NCBI GenBank assembly: GCA_963576735.1
Contig: OY755191.1
Location: 5,361,608-5,425,607, forward strand
From: Bedellia somnulentella
Taxonomy: Eukaryota; Arthropoda; Insecta; Lepidoptera; Bedelliidae
Length of the DNA: 64,000 bases
Direction of reading: 5' to 3'
The notes beneath the pieces are model-generated. The model saw only the letters and a list, made by a program, of their open reading frames with translations. It was not told the origin of the DNA and made no database searches. This document shows, piece by piece, positions 36,101 to 51,100 of this stretch. How positions within the stretch are numbered: position 1 is the first letter of the stretch; every line of letters starts with the position of its first letter. The translations under genes were made by a program, and so were the position numbers.

Positions 36101-39100
36101 TTTGTCTCTAATTAAGCACAGTCATTTTGTGTTGGTAGTTTCATCGCAATATATTATTTTACACAAACACCAATGATAAAAATTTTAACCAATCGCACTC
36201 TCAGAACGAAAGAGGCTCAATTCAAAAACAGTGATATTGAGTAGTAACCATAGAGAGGCATAAAAAAGTATGTTCTAAAACAAAAGACACTTATTGTTAT
36301 AGGGACAGAAAATTTGCTATCCTGTTTTTTTAACAATAAGTGCCTTTGTTTTACTATTCATCGGATAGAACATACTTTTTTATGCCTCTCTATGATTGTA
36401 ACTCAATATCGCTATTTTTGACTTGAGCCTCTTTAGCAATGTAGAGAAAGGCAGTATATATGAAATGGCCTTCGAAAGCAAACAAGTCTAATCAATAACA
36501 AAAATAACTTACCTCCAAAGGCACAGGTCTCACTGATGGTCTAAAGTTGTACAATCCCATTTCTCCGATATTCAGCCAATTCGCCAAGTCTTTAGCATTG
36601 GCCAGAGCAGTTGACAAACCGATGATTCGTAATCGCCGTGATGTGTGGGATTCTATGAAGTTTGTCCTGAAATACAGATGAATAAATTCTTTATTATGCA
36701 TATTTGTTGCTCCGGCTGCGAATATTTAATAAGGGTCGACACAGGGTATAAGAGCTTTTAAAGCGATTGATGAAAGATGCGGTTGGATACCCATCACCAA
36801 CAACCTTTATTTTACAATATGTTTCTCTCTCAACAACTAAAAGTTGAAGCCGAAGTGGTTGAAGTGATATCCCTTTTTGGGATTTACAGCCGGAAGTATA
36901 TATACGTATGTATGTACTGTCGATACAAACACGGACCAATACTATTAAATCTACTATATCTTATGATATGTTGTACTGCTCCCCTATTGCTGCGGATCTT
37001 TGCCACGAACGACTGATGCCGTCCCATTTCTCTGGAGTCGTCACTATTATGTGAGATATGTCACACCTAGTTACAATATATTTAGAGGTGGAAACTCACC
37101 TAGACACAATAACCTCCAAAACGGGTCCCCGATCTTCACCCAGTAAGTGTATCTCATCTATCACAATGAGAGCCACGTCTCTCACGTAGTTCCTGGTTTG
37201 CCACGAACGACTGATGCCGTCCCATTTCTCTGGAGTCGTCACTATTATTTGGGAGTTTCGGATTGCTCGGATATCCGGGGATACGTCACCTAGGCACAAA
37301 AGTTCTGTTGTGAAATACATTTAATCAGCGGCAAAAAAAACTTGGTCTCAAAAGCTAGGGCCTGGTTAGGAAATTATATTTAAAACTGGAAAATATTCAA
37401 TAAATAGAAAAAAAATGGTATCAAATGCAACTTACCGGTCAGTTCTACCACTTTCTTCCCTAACTTTTCTTCCATTCTTACTTTCCAGTCTTTTATTCTC
37501 TCTTTTACCAGCGCTTTTAACGGAGCTATGTATACGACCTGTTGACAAATGCTTTAAAATTATACAAGAGAAAATACTGTTAAAAAGTTGTGTCCTGTAT
37601 TTTTTAAATTTCATTATGATTCTATTGAAACAGACAATGGAATATCTGCGTTTGGATCGGATTGTGATAGAATAGCGACACTCCATTTATCATGAGGATT
37701 TTGTAAGACACAACTTCTGGTTAGGGCGATTTGGCTGGATCTATCCTTTATTTTAGAATCTTTAGGCTACACAACTACCAACGTTTTTTGAAGACTTTCA
37801 GATTTTGAGCCCTTTTTGGTACTTTTTGCTTTCAGTTTAAGTAGGCAAACTGTGTATTTAAGAAAACCAACGTACCTTACAGCCAGGATACGTATTAAAC
37901 ACTCTGAACATAGCAATTTCGGCGACAATAGTCTTGCCGGAGCCGGTAGGGGCGCCCAATAGCACGTTGTTGTCAGTGTGGTACAGACAGTGGAAAATCT
38001 GCGTTTGGATCGGATTGAAATGACTGAAATTGTACAGCAATTCGTATGAAGGGTTGTTTAGGGCAGTCACTGGTAGAGGTTGCAGTTCTAGAAGATCTGA
38101 AATATAACAAAAAAAATATAGTATTAGTCAAATATGAATAAGGTGATCTGACTTATATTATAAACACAATTTTTTGGACCTTTCGGCACACTTACTGTAC
38201 TGAACTGTAAGTGATTCGATATTCGTGTTGCAATCCCGATTTTTATATATGATGATTTCAAGCATTTAGTCATGTCATTAAGTATGTATTAGACTTACCT
38301 GTGTGGGGAGGATGCGTTTCTGGCAGAATTAAATGTTGGAATGTCAACGGCAGTACACTTTCTGAACCCAGCCATCTGAGAAACAATAATTAAATATATA
38401 AAAAATAAATTAGATAATATCGGCATTCGGGATACTCAGTTAAAATTATTCGAAAGTTATCTTAGTAATAGACTTCAGTGCGTAAAAATTGGACACAATT
38501 ATAGCAGTTTTTCAAAAATACACCCCTATGGCGTCCCTCAAGGTAGTATCTTGGGACTCAGCTTTTTGATTTATATTAATGAAGTATGTAATCTCCAACT
38601 TAATAACGGCACCATAGTTTCATATGCACATGACACAGCCTTACTTTCTTCTGCAAAAACAATAGACGAAGCTTATAAATTCGCTCAATCTGGCTTTAAT
38701 AATTTTCTGTCCTTAAACACTGATAAAACTATTACTCGCAAACGCTCCGTTTTATGCACATCACCGCACTTGCACTGATAGCGCACCATGCCCATAACTA
38801 TCCCTAAAGCAATGAACATCAAATATCTTGGAATTACTCTCGACGTTCCTCTAACTTTTAAGGTCCATATTAATGCACTCTGTAATAGAATTAGAAAACT
38901 CATAGTAATATTAAAAAAAATGAGACTATGAGTCTAACTTGCTCACTATGTAACTACGCTTTAATAAAACAAATCTATCAAGCGCTTGGACAATCCTTAC
39001 TGACTTATAGCATAAAATCCTGAGAAGGCATAAACAATGCTAAGTACTAACTGTACGCCAGCTCTTTATTCTATTTACAGTTCTAAAACAGCATTCTAGC

Positions 39101-42100
39101 TCATACTTCAACCCTGATATACTATATATGAGGCGAAATGACATAGTACTGAACTGTTCAGTTGGCAGAGCGACGGGGGCGTATACCCGAAGGTCGCGGG
39201 TTCGAACCCCGCCAGTGTCGAAATTTTTCTTTCCTTTAATTACATCTTTTATTTATGAGTAATAATCCCCACATGAGGAATTCATGTCAAAAAACATTAA
39301 AATATAGTATGTTATTTATTATCAGCAAATGTGTGTATATAAGACAGTAAAGTGGCAAATTTAAACAAAATTAATTATGAATATCTCATGAACCCTGTTG
39401 GGTACAGAAATAAATCATATAAAAAATAACAAGCTCACTTCTTTCGTTAGTCATATTCTGTTTCTATACAAAATCTTTAACTCGCGGACAACGGTAGGGT
39501 TTAGAGTTTTTTTTTAAAGTTGGGCTATGTGGCCTGATACCAATCACTAATAATATATTATATTAGAAATCATACCCGATTAAATTTTTTAAAGTGGCTG
39601 CTGAAGTTTTCATTTATTAGCTAAGGCCACCCTGTGAGAGATTTATAGCCGTGAAGTATAGGTAGTTTTTTATATAGCTACAACTAACCTCTCTGATGTA
39701 GCTCGTATGTAGTACTGAGGAGGCAACGGTTCTGATATAGGAATTGTTATTATCAATTCTTGTGGCTCTCCTGTTATAACCTGAAAAAATTAAAAAGATT
39801 ACAGCGATGGAATAATGGAAAATAAATTCCATTAATATTCATAACACAATCCATCTTATAACAATAAATTAAATATATTATAAATACAGATACGGACATA
39901 TCAAGCAGATCACTGGTTCTTGCATAAGATATTTCCTTATTGAACAACCAGACAAATTAAGGTGGTTTTCTTATTTACATGCACTATTACAACATGACAT
40001 ATTCTGATCTCAATAAAAAGAATTATTTCACATTCGTGTTTACGTAGTTGGATGCAAGAAAGTGGAATTTTGACTGGCGTTATGGGATACAAACTAATAA
40101 AATATTGTCATTATTTATAATATTCGATACAATAATAAACGAACTCCATTATAGTACTAGATGTGGGAGCAGCATATTCTGGATCCAAAAGCTATTATCC
40201 TAACAACATTTACTGCGATATAATACATAATAACGTGCATTGATGAGATTACTTTAAGTAATAAGACCGCCCATTGAATTTTATTGCAAAATTGCATTAT
40301 TTTTACATATATTTTTTAGCCGTGTAGTGTCGGCTTAGAATAACACTACCCCATTTCTGCCCGTGGGTGATCTTAAGAGGCGACTAAGGGTATAGGGGGC
40401 TTTTTAAGTGATTTTTGGGCGATGTGGTTGGAGACCCGTCACCAAAAACATTTATTATAATAACCATCTTTTCCCAATCAACTTCCAAAAGTGGCTGAGG
40501 AATTTTTCATTCCAAATCTCTGGCTACCCCGTTAAGGGATTTATAGCCGTGAGTATATGCATGTATGTATATTTTTTAGGATGTACAATATAAAATATAC
40601 TGTGAAAATTCTCTTAATAAAACTTACCTGTTTCTTAGTTATTAGAAAATATTCATGATAGTACATAATGTCATTCTCAGGATCTTCTACCCATATCCAA
40701 AATGCCTCAGGTGCTTTACTGTGGTATTTATCATTCCATCTGAAAAGAAATAGTACTTGTTTTCATATGATTTCCTATTAACGTAATTATAAAAACCAGC
40801 AGAACTAGTTTTTTAAAATGATTATCGTGATTAATGTTTAAACAGCGCATTGAAACTCAGATTATTTTTCTGGAAAGAAGTTTACTGGAATAAGCATTTT
40901 ACTTTCCCCATTCATTATAATCTTTCACATGATAATAGCTTTCCATTCAAAAATATAACTAGTATTTAGTTATTTAAAAATCAAAAAGCACTCTCAAATT
41001 CTGGATCAATAAAAACTTTTCAATTATTAATTTGATTTTCTTACTTAAAATTTGGTGTAATAGTAAGTCGTATTCTCAACACAGATCTCGTTATGGGGTG
41101 CAGACTGGCTTCCATTTCCAACATAGGGAATTCTGCTGCGCAGTTTTTTAAATGCCTCGCTGCTTTTGGATTTCTTATTAAATCACCTGTAAACGTAAAA
41201 ATAATGACGTTTGTAAAGCGGTAAAAGGACGATTGTTTTACGTGATAACACCAACTTCTCAGCTTATGGAAGTAGCCAGTAGTTAAATAAAGAATTGCGG
41301 TAATTTTCAAGCATATCATTTTCAAATCTAAATGAAGGTATATTTGCGTGTGAAAGAATATTTTTTATATTTTAAAAAGGTACAGAAAATTATTGAATCA
41401 AATTAATGTACGCTTCTAACTAATCTATTTACTTTACTAAACTATTTATTTTAAATGTAAAAGTAATTTTAATGCCTTATTTGAAGACCTAAAGATGCGA
41501 ATCAGAAGAAAGATCTAGCACAAAATGGAAGAAACACAAAAACTCTTCCATTTGTTTTCTTTTTCCTATGATAAATTACCTAATTCCCTCATCTCCATAT
41601 CCCTCAATCGGTCGACAGTCATCATCGGATTCTCTATATGTCTCAACACTTCAATAGGAAAGCAGTTGAATTGCCGCATGTCACTGTAGAAGTCCCATTG
41701 TTGTAGTTCAAGCATCTTCGCCATTTTGAGATATAGACCCGCCATGTACGCGTTGTTTTTGCGCAGGGTTATCTCGAATAGAGCTCGGACTATTCTTACA
41801 GCGTTCTGGAAGGTATGTTTGGTTTAATAGGGGGTTCCGTTATTGTGTAAGGTAAAAGAACTATACTGATGTTATGTACAACAAATCGCTAGACTTGCAT
41901 GCTAAATAAATAAACAGATAGAACACCGATAAATTGGATATATGTATTCATGTAAACATATGTGTATTTGTGTTCATTATGGATTATACAATATATCTTT
42001 TTATATATTTTTTTCGGTATTTGTTTATTATATGATATTTTTGCCGTGTAGTGTCGGTTTAGAATAGCACTACCCCATTTCTTCCGGTGGGTGTACGTAA

Positions 42101-45100
42101 GAGGCGACTAACGGTATGGGGCTATTAAGGGATTTTTGGGCGATGCGGTTGGAGACCCATCACCAACAACCTTTATTTTTACTATCTTTTCCCCACTCAA
42201 ATTTCCAAAAGTGGCTGAGTAATTTCTAATTCTTTAGCTCTGGCTACCCCTTCCTGGGATTTATAGCCGTGAGTATATGTATGTATGTATGTTTTAAATG
42301 TAAAAGTGCAAGTTGTGTATGCGGGTATGGCCAGATTATAGGTCGCATTTTTTGGTTTTTGTTTTTATATAGCTATTACTACTGCTACTATTTATGTTGT
42401 TGCTAATTTGTGTGTCACTCCAAATGGGTCCTGACTGAAAATCAGTGTTGTGTGTTCTTCACACAACAATAAGCTGAGGCAGGACCTTTTCACATTTGTT
42501 AAATTTATAATTTTCTTTATCACTTGTTTTTTATGTCTTTTTTATTGTTTTAATGTTTAAGTAAACTTTATAAGTACCATTTAGTAATTCAAATGTGAAT
42601 AAATGTCTCTTCTTCTTCTTCTTCTATAAAGTTAGCTCTAAAGTACTGAGAGTTGTACTATTTACTTATACTAAAGCCATGTATATGAATTGAGAAAGGT
42701 AGAGACTATTAATCGCCACTTGTACGGTTTTTATATATTTAATATTTACGCCATTTCTTATAATATTTTCTATCGAACGTCCTACTTCACTATACCCCTA
42801 AGACTAGTTTCAAACATTTATTTTTCTGTTTTTTCATACAACTAGTAACATATAAAATGCAAAACTATTAGGACCTATATGGTCTAGTTGGTAGGATCTG
42901 TGTCCGAAGGTCGCGGTTTCGAATTGACAATCTTTTATGTGATAAATATGAAGTTTAGTCTTAGGTGATCTTTATATGAGTATATTAACGAAACATTATT
43001 AATTTTATCGTTGAGTTACTCTTCATACTCCCTCCCCACAGGTCATTATTTCTAGGGGCTAATTTGATCAGTGAAATATGTAAATTTATTTAATGATTCA
43101 AGGCACCAAAAAAACCTACATACATACATATTCTCACGCTGTTAGTTCCCATTGGGGTAGGCAGAGACTATCGATCGCCACTTTGTACGATCCTGACAAA
43201 CCTCTCTAGCTTCATTCACATCCATCAATCTTTTCATACATGCTCTTTTATTCTTCGTACTTCGGACACCTGCCTTTTTGACCTACATACCTGACTAATA
43301 TAATTGAGATCCGATTGCAACGACGATCCATTGACGCGTCCCCTAGACAAATACGTTTGCAGGAGTATATTGATCTTCCAATGTATATCTTCAGGCGCAT
43401 CTTCTATGCGCCACTCGCAGTACTGGTCTTTGAGATTCCAGAGTTCTGTTAGTTCTTCTTTGCGCACCTTTAAGATTTATAAAATTATGAAAAAGGAGAT
43501 GAAAAAGCCAAGAAAGTACTTTAAAGCATTCAGACGTTAATACCTATATTAGAAAACGGGGACACTTGCTGAGATGTATTTTAAGTGTTAAGTGGCCAGG
43601 AAAAAGGCCTGTATCCTTAGTCACCAGTACAACACCCATAATTAACCTACAGTTTAAATAATCCTCTAAAAGGCAATGGCTGTGGTTGCAAACTGGCAAA
43701 TTATCCGCATACACCAGCCCGGTTAGTACGAGCGGTGTTTAAACTAGTTATAGCGTGGGATAAAGCAGCCATCTCTTACGCACTTACTTAGTATCGTATA
43801 CTGCCATCTCATTCTAACCGTTATCGTGTCGATATAAGAGCGCTCGTGCTTGCCCTTCTGGGTCACCATAATTATCTCAATCAATAGACGTCTCCTACTT
43901 AAAATTATCCACCAAAGATCTTCATTTGTTATGCCTCCCCACGACATATGCCGTTCATTCTTAGGGTACGAATCCGCGAAACAAAAATAGGCTCTGCTGT
44001 GCAAATCTTTATTATTTTTATACATCCAAGAAAATCTGTGTAGTGTCGGCTTAGAATAGCACTACCCCATTTCTGCCGGTGGGCGTATGTAAGAGGTGAA
44101 TAACGGTATTGATGCTTTTAAGGGCTTTTAATTTATGGGCGATGCGGTTGGAGACCCATCACGAACAACCTTTATTACACCATCTTTTTCCCACGCAACT
44201 TCCAAAAGTAACTGAGAAATTTCTAATTCCTTAGCTCTGGCTACCCCTTCAAGGGATTTATAGCCGTGACTATATGTTATGTTATCGGAGAAAATAGATG
44301 AAATAAAAATCTAATATAACCCAAAAAGACCTGCCCTAAAAAGAACCAAATTCAATCAACACGACTGCCTCATCGTTTTTTCAAAGTTATTTGGTGAAAT
44401 ACATACATATACTCACACCATTAGTTTCCCCTTTATTGACAAAACTGTCACTAAAAAAATACTTTAATTAATCCCTAATGAATAAATTATTACCTTCAGC
44501 TGCTGAAAATCGGAGCATCTGGTGAGCATCTCAAGGACATATCCTGGCGTCATGGCGGTTCGCACCATCGAGTTGAACACCTCCATGGTTTCCACCGTGA
44601 TGTAGTAATGGCTGGCGGTGCGGCCTAGGTCTTTGGACATTGTACTAGTTAATATTGATATTCACACATTTTTTTATCTTGTATTTGTTGGGGAGGAGGA
44701 CTTTCATGATTCGTATCCAGATAAAAGTGACGGCTAGGTTAGAAGTCCTACACGACAAAGGATTGGGATTTCAAGAATGATAATTTCTTTGCTTTACGGA
44801 GATGATTATCTGAGGTGAACAATCAATTTTCTGAGTCATTACGTTTCTTTACGGATATCACGATAATTGATTGTGTTTATACATCAATACTTTTAGGAAA
44901 GTCATAATCAAACGTGCACGGCGCGTAATGGCGGTTCGCACCATCGAGTTCAACATCTCCAATGTATTCCACCGTGATGTAGTAGTGGCTGGCGGAGCGG
45001 CCTAGATATTTTAAATTTACACGTGTTTTAGAATAAATATATAAAGAACAACCGAGATACCTGAATGGAACAATAGCTTAATGGGTAGAATACCGCATTT

Positions 45101-48100
45101 CATGAAGACATGTGTGGGTTCAAACCCCGGGTCAGGTGTACGGCAATTTGTTTTTTCTGAAGTCATATCTGTGGTTGTTTTATCATGGTTGTTAACGTTG
45201 AGGAAAAACATCGTGAGGAAACCCACATCTTCACGCAGAAGCACTTCAGAAGAAGCAGCTTTAGGCTATTGAAGGCGACTACAAAAGCAATCTGTGGAAA
45301 ACATATTTCAATCTAAGCTATAACTATTGTAATATAATATGTCCAAAATACCAGTAACATTAAGATCTCCCGTCCTCTCGTTATATCGGATCATCTGAGT
45401 CCTATCTAACTGCATAGCTGCTGCTGTTATAAGTTCACGACGTTTCGTTTCTAACAACGGCTCTGATTGCACGTCGCCGTACGTCAGTCCATATACCTGG
45501 GAAATTATAAGATTATATTGTGAGAAAGATGGAAAAATTAATGTTTTCATGCTTTGGATAGGCCATATGGAGAGAATTGATTCAACGGATTAAACTAGCG
45601 AAAAAAAGGGCCGAAGATGTAAATAGTAATGCTAGTCGAAGACGACCACGGACAACCTATTTTGATTAAATAGAGAATGTGCTCAAAAAGACAGGCGTCG
45701 GAAGTGTGAAGAATAGAAGGTCATGGCACCTATGGAAATAATGATAAATATAAATGAAGTTCGATAGGTTTATCTATTTTTCTCATAGTGTTTGTGCCTA
45801 CCCTAATGGGTATAAATGGTGTGAGTATAAGAGAGTTATTGTAGTCGCGTCATCATCTGAGTCCTATCAAATTTCATAATTATATTGAAAAAAAGGGATG
45901 TTTAGATTGTTTCAATATACAGAGAGGATGGATGAAAGTGGTGAAAAATATATAGAGGCAATGTAGATGTTAACAACGGATCTGTTTGCACGTCCCGTTT
46001 ATTAGACCGTATACCCGGGTCAAGTTTATTTAGGTAAAAATGATAGAAAAAGTGTAAAAACTGTTTGGATGTATAGAAAGAATGCGTAGGAATACTGTTG
46101 AGCGCACACTACTGTTGACTCACTCGCACATAGCAGCGTCTCACCCATATTCCTACATAGCTTATATTCTCTTTGCTAATTCTGTTTTTTTGAATTGATA
46201 AATATATTGCGGTGTCGAAATGTTCCTCGAGCTAAACATAAATACAAATTATAAGTTGGTACACAGCAGGGTGTACTGGCTAGTGTATGGATAAAAGGAA
46301 CAAAATATTAAAACAACTGGGCTTAACTTTAAAATAATATTATAAGAGTTTTTCCATACCCTACATCGGTAATGTCACCGCCTAGACCAGCCAAGCGAAA
46401 TGCAAGGGCACTATTTTAATTTGCTCCAGGTGCTTCGTCGATTTTTTAGAACTTAACGTTTACTTCGCATGTTAAATCGACGGATGATTAAGAGAATATG
46501 TAATAGCGATTTTTGGTATGTAGTAACGATTTACAGCTTATATATTTTGATACCATCCACACCAACTTCAAAAGAAGAACGTGCATATAAATAAAATTAC
46601 CTGTGGATTAATTCTCATGCGAACAAACAGATACGTATAACTCAGCCATTCAACTGCTTCGTCGATGTTGGTCACCGTTCCTAGAGCAACCTGAAATACA
46701 CAATAAATACTTTATGAAAGGGTACATGTAACGCATTTTATCCGAAAATTTAAAGTGTTCAATATACATACATACATAAATATTCTCACGCCGTTAATTT
46801 CCATTGGAGTAGTGTAGAATATACATTATAAATACCAGCATCAAATATAAAGAAATATTTTATCGCGCGCTCAACCACCTCCGCCGCTAAGTTCCACCCG
46901 TCTTTTTCTCTAAAGCAAAAAAATATGAACCCTTGCTTCCAACTACTGAGACTGTCCCAAAATAGTCAATATTAGCACTGAACACTGTTCTAACTCTAAG
47001 CTGAATCTAAAACCAGTCAGCCTTTTCGATAAATCGATAATAATAAGTGGATTATCTTCTTCATACATAAGCACTATTAAACGAAACTATATATATTTTT
47101 GAAATCATTATTTATATACTTACCTCAGCATTCAAATTATCAGCCAAAAGATTAATAAAGTTGCTCTCAATAGGAAACTGATTGGTCATAGATTTCAAGT
47201 AATGAGTCAACTTATCATGCGAAGTAATTATAATGCCCGTTCCCGAAGTATCGAATTGTGGTCGACCGGCGCGACCGAATATTTGGAGAACGTCTAGAAT
47301 GCTTAGATCTACGAATGTGCCGTGGCTTTGGTCGTATATTTCTGTACCCTGAAAAAACAATAAATTTGAATCAAATTATATAAGGATGGCATATATGTAT
47401 ATTCTGGTTTTTCGCTTTCTTTATGAGTTATATACATATATATTCATATACTCACGGTTATAAATCCCTAGAAGGGGTAGCCAGAGCTAAGGAACAAGAA
47501 GTTCCTCAGCCACTTTTGGAAAGTTGCGTGGGGAAAAGATGGCAAAATAAAGGTTGTTGGTGATGGGTCTCCAACCGCATCGCCAAAAATCCCTTAAATC
47601 CCCAATACCGTTAGTCGCTAGCTAGTTAGCGTATATGTATTTGATTAATATTGTTTAATAACAAATACCGTATATCGAAGCTAATAAACATCTGCCAAGT
47701 CACTGTACATTTGCACTTAAGTTAGTATGTTTACAACAGTAAACATATTACTCAACTTTGAAAAATAGGAAACATGACTGATTTGTTTAATAGGGTTCCA
47801 ATGGTTACAATACTTAATTTTCATAACTTACCCTTATAATAACAGCATGAGCAGGCAAATTAACACCCCAAGCAAGAGTTGAGGTGCACACTAACACCTT
47901 TGTGTAGCCTTCTGCGAAATATTTTTCGACCATGTTCCTAGAATGAATAACAACATATTTTAATTTTAATGCGCAATAAAGAAATACAAGTTCTCGCTTA
48001 GTTAGGTAACAGTGTCACAATTTACTAACAAAAAAGTATTAGGCTAATCGTTTGTTATACATTCTGTGTACTAAGTATCGGGAATTTGTCAATAAAACAA

Positions 48101-51100
48101 AAAATACAAATTATTCATCTAAATTTATTTTATCGCCTTCAAAGTAGGCCCCATCGCTTGCAATACAACATCTCCACCGCTTCACCCGTTATGGCCTTTA
48201 GCTCATTCAGCGAATTTTCTTCGAAGCTTCTATCGACTCAAAACGTTTTCCTCGAAGTGGTAATTTTAACTTGGGAATTAAAAAAAAGTCAGACGGAGCC
48301 ACATCAGGTGATTACGGTGCTTGGTCGAGAACTTTTGTTGAATAATTCGCTAAAAACTCTTTCACTATAATGTCTGTGTGTGATGGTGCATTATCATGGT
48401 GCAGCATCCATGAGTTGTGTTGCCACAAATCTGGACGTTTTCGGCGGATACTCTCACGCAAACGCTTCATGACGCCTAAATAATATTCTTTATTCATTGT
48501 TTTTCCCTCTGGAAGGAATTCGGAGTGAACCACACCACGGTAGTCAAAAAAAACTGTCAGCATCACCTTGATTTTGGAGCGGCTTTGCCGCGGTTTTTTG
48601 GGTTTCAGCTCGTTTTCGAGACGCCATTCTGAAGACTGTTGGCTTGTTTGCATGTCGTACTCATAAACCCATGTCTCGTCGCCAGTTATTATACGTTTCA
48701 TAAAGGTCGGATCCGTAGAAGCTCAGGAAACCATGTCTTCAGCGATATGCTTTCGCTGCGCTTTTTGAACAAAATTGAGCTTTTTTGGAACTAGTCGAGC
48801 GGCGACGCGTTTCATGCCTAAAATGTCAATGTGAACGTTGTGGACGGACTCAAAAGATATGTTCACCTCACAAGCCAACTCTCTCAGGCTCATACGTCGA
48901 TTTTCGAGCACTAGCTTCTTAATTCTGTCGATGTTTTCTTTGGTCGTAGCGGTTGAAGGTCTACCAGAACGAGGCAAGTCTACTACTACTCGTACTTCTC
49001 GGCCTTCTTTAAAAGCCATATACCATTCATAAGCCCTTGTTTTCGATATACACGATTCGCCGTAGGTATTTCGCAACATTTTTAGTTATTTACCACATGA
49101 AATATAATTCGAAACACAAAATTTAAGGCACACTCTTTGTTCAACAATATTTTCCATTGTAAAAATCGCCGAGGACTCAAAACTATGACCTACAAAAAAT
49201 GTAGTTTAAAACAAATTAAACGACAGATCCCGCACAAATTTTGCGCGCTTAATCAGTACAGTGCTATGTAGTAACATGCAGTAAAAAAATTTGAACGACC
49301 TCTTTTACGCGGGTCTTTTTATTGACATATTCCCGATACTTTTTACACAGAGTAGTATATTGTTGTTACATTGTGTTTAAATTTTTATTTTTATTCTAAT
49401 AGCCTACATTTTGTTCCTTGTTTGTAACAGATAAACCTATTTAAGGGTTGAAAATCGTATTTATATTTAAATTATTCAGAAGAATATCCCAAGCTGATTC
49501 GTTTAGTACATAAGTATGATCAATATATTAACCTAGGAAACCAACAAATCTCTTACCTATCACTCCTAAGCATACCAGCATGATGACAAGCAAATCCAGA
49601 CGCAAACAATTCCCCTAAAACCTTATTTGGACTGCTGCTTATAGACTTCTTGGCTTTCAAGAACCCTCCAGTATCTTCCGGCTCAAAATATTTCAAATGG
49701 CCTTTCTTCTGCGCTAATTCTTTGAGTACCAAAGCTGTTTGGTGAGTGGCGTTACGAGCGTGTACAAACACCATGACTTGGTGACCTTTTTGGACCATTT
49801 CTACGGCTTTGTCGTAGCATATGTCGTTCATTACTTGTAGCTGGGGAAAGAATGGGTATAGTTTACATAATTGTTAAAATATGCGTATACACGGCGACAC
49901 AATCAAAAATTCTGTAAGTTAGAACGTGCAAATTATTAGGTATCAAAAACTAGGGCAATGTTCAGCTGTGTCAGCTGGCATTACGAGATAAAAATCTAAG
50001 TGCAAATTTATTATTACAAAGTATTTGTGTGTTTTTACGTTAACTCTCAAATGAAGCTTTATGACTACTACTCGTAAATATAATAATTGACGGTTGCTGG
50101 AAATTGATAAGGTAACTATTAAAAAACTTAAAATCTTCGTCTGGTTAGTAAGAATACGCTTTTTTTGGCTTGTTTTGGCTATTTGAATAGTGGAAAATAC
50201 CACATGTGTTTTCCATTATTTATTACTCTTAGCAGTCAATTCACTTCATTTTTCTCAGTCAGTTTAAAACAATAACTAACCTGTCGAAGATGAGATCCAC
50301 CCCCGCTGCCGATATCCTTAACACCAATAAACACTTGTTCTAATGGTACAGGACGGAAACGAGAATCGAAGAAGAATAAACCTATGTACGGATTTACTCT
50401 GAGGAATCTGAAAAATAATAATACTAGTTTTAGCTACCTATTTGTGTTAGTTTTCAGTACTACCGCCAAATTCTGAGAATTAGATGTAGTTGAGATTAAT
50501 TTCGGTTGTTGAACATATTTAGTAGAAGGTAAACTAAGTAATATAAACACTATGGCTTTATCATTTACTCAGTTAACTTCAAAAGGAGGCACAAGTTCTA
50601 TCCCTGCATTCGGCCTTCACATTTGTGTGTTCTCAAAATTAATATGTGTGTGTGAGTTATTTCACACTTTTTCAAAGCGAGGGAATGTATTTTGCAGGAA
50701 AATACATGGCTGAGCTATATTAAGTGACATAATATGATAAATACTCCGGGGCAAAAGGCCTGCCTTTTATAAATCGGGTACTACATCCATGCCAAAATGT
50801 TGGTACTAAGAACAACATGAACTAAATGTGGTTATCATTAGACTTAGTGCCACTTGCATGCTTTTAGATGATGGTAATAACATAAATCACTTACCTAGCA
50901 ACATCAACATAATTAGGCAGTGTAGCAGACAATCCTACAATCCGAATCATATTCTGAGTAGACTCGACCTGCCGCAGCGTTCTCGCCACTATGGCCTCGA
51001 CAATAGGGCCTCTATCGCCGTGCAGGAGATGAACCTCGTCGATTATTAGGAGTTTTACGATAGATGCTAGTTCTGTGTCGGCTGTGAAATTAATTGAATG

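Noticed and set aside
42600..42625. CRISPR-like or satellite array at short direct repeats such as (CTT)n, and at (TA)n 14163-14192
   Set aside because: Simple microsatellites without unique spacers.
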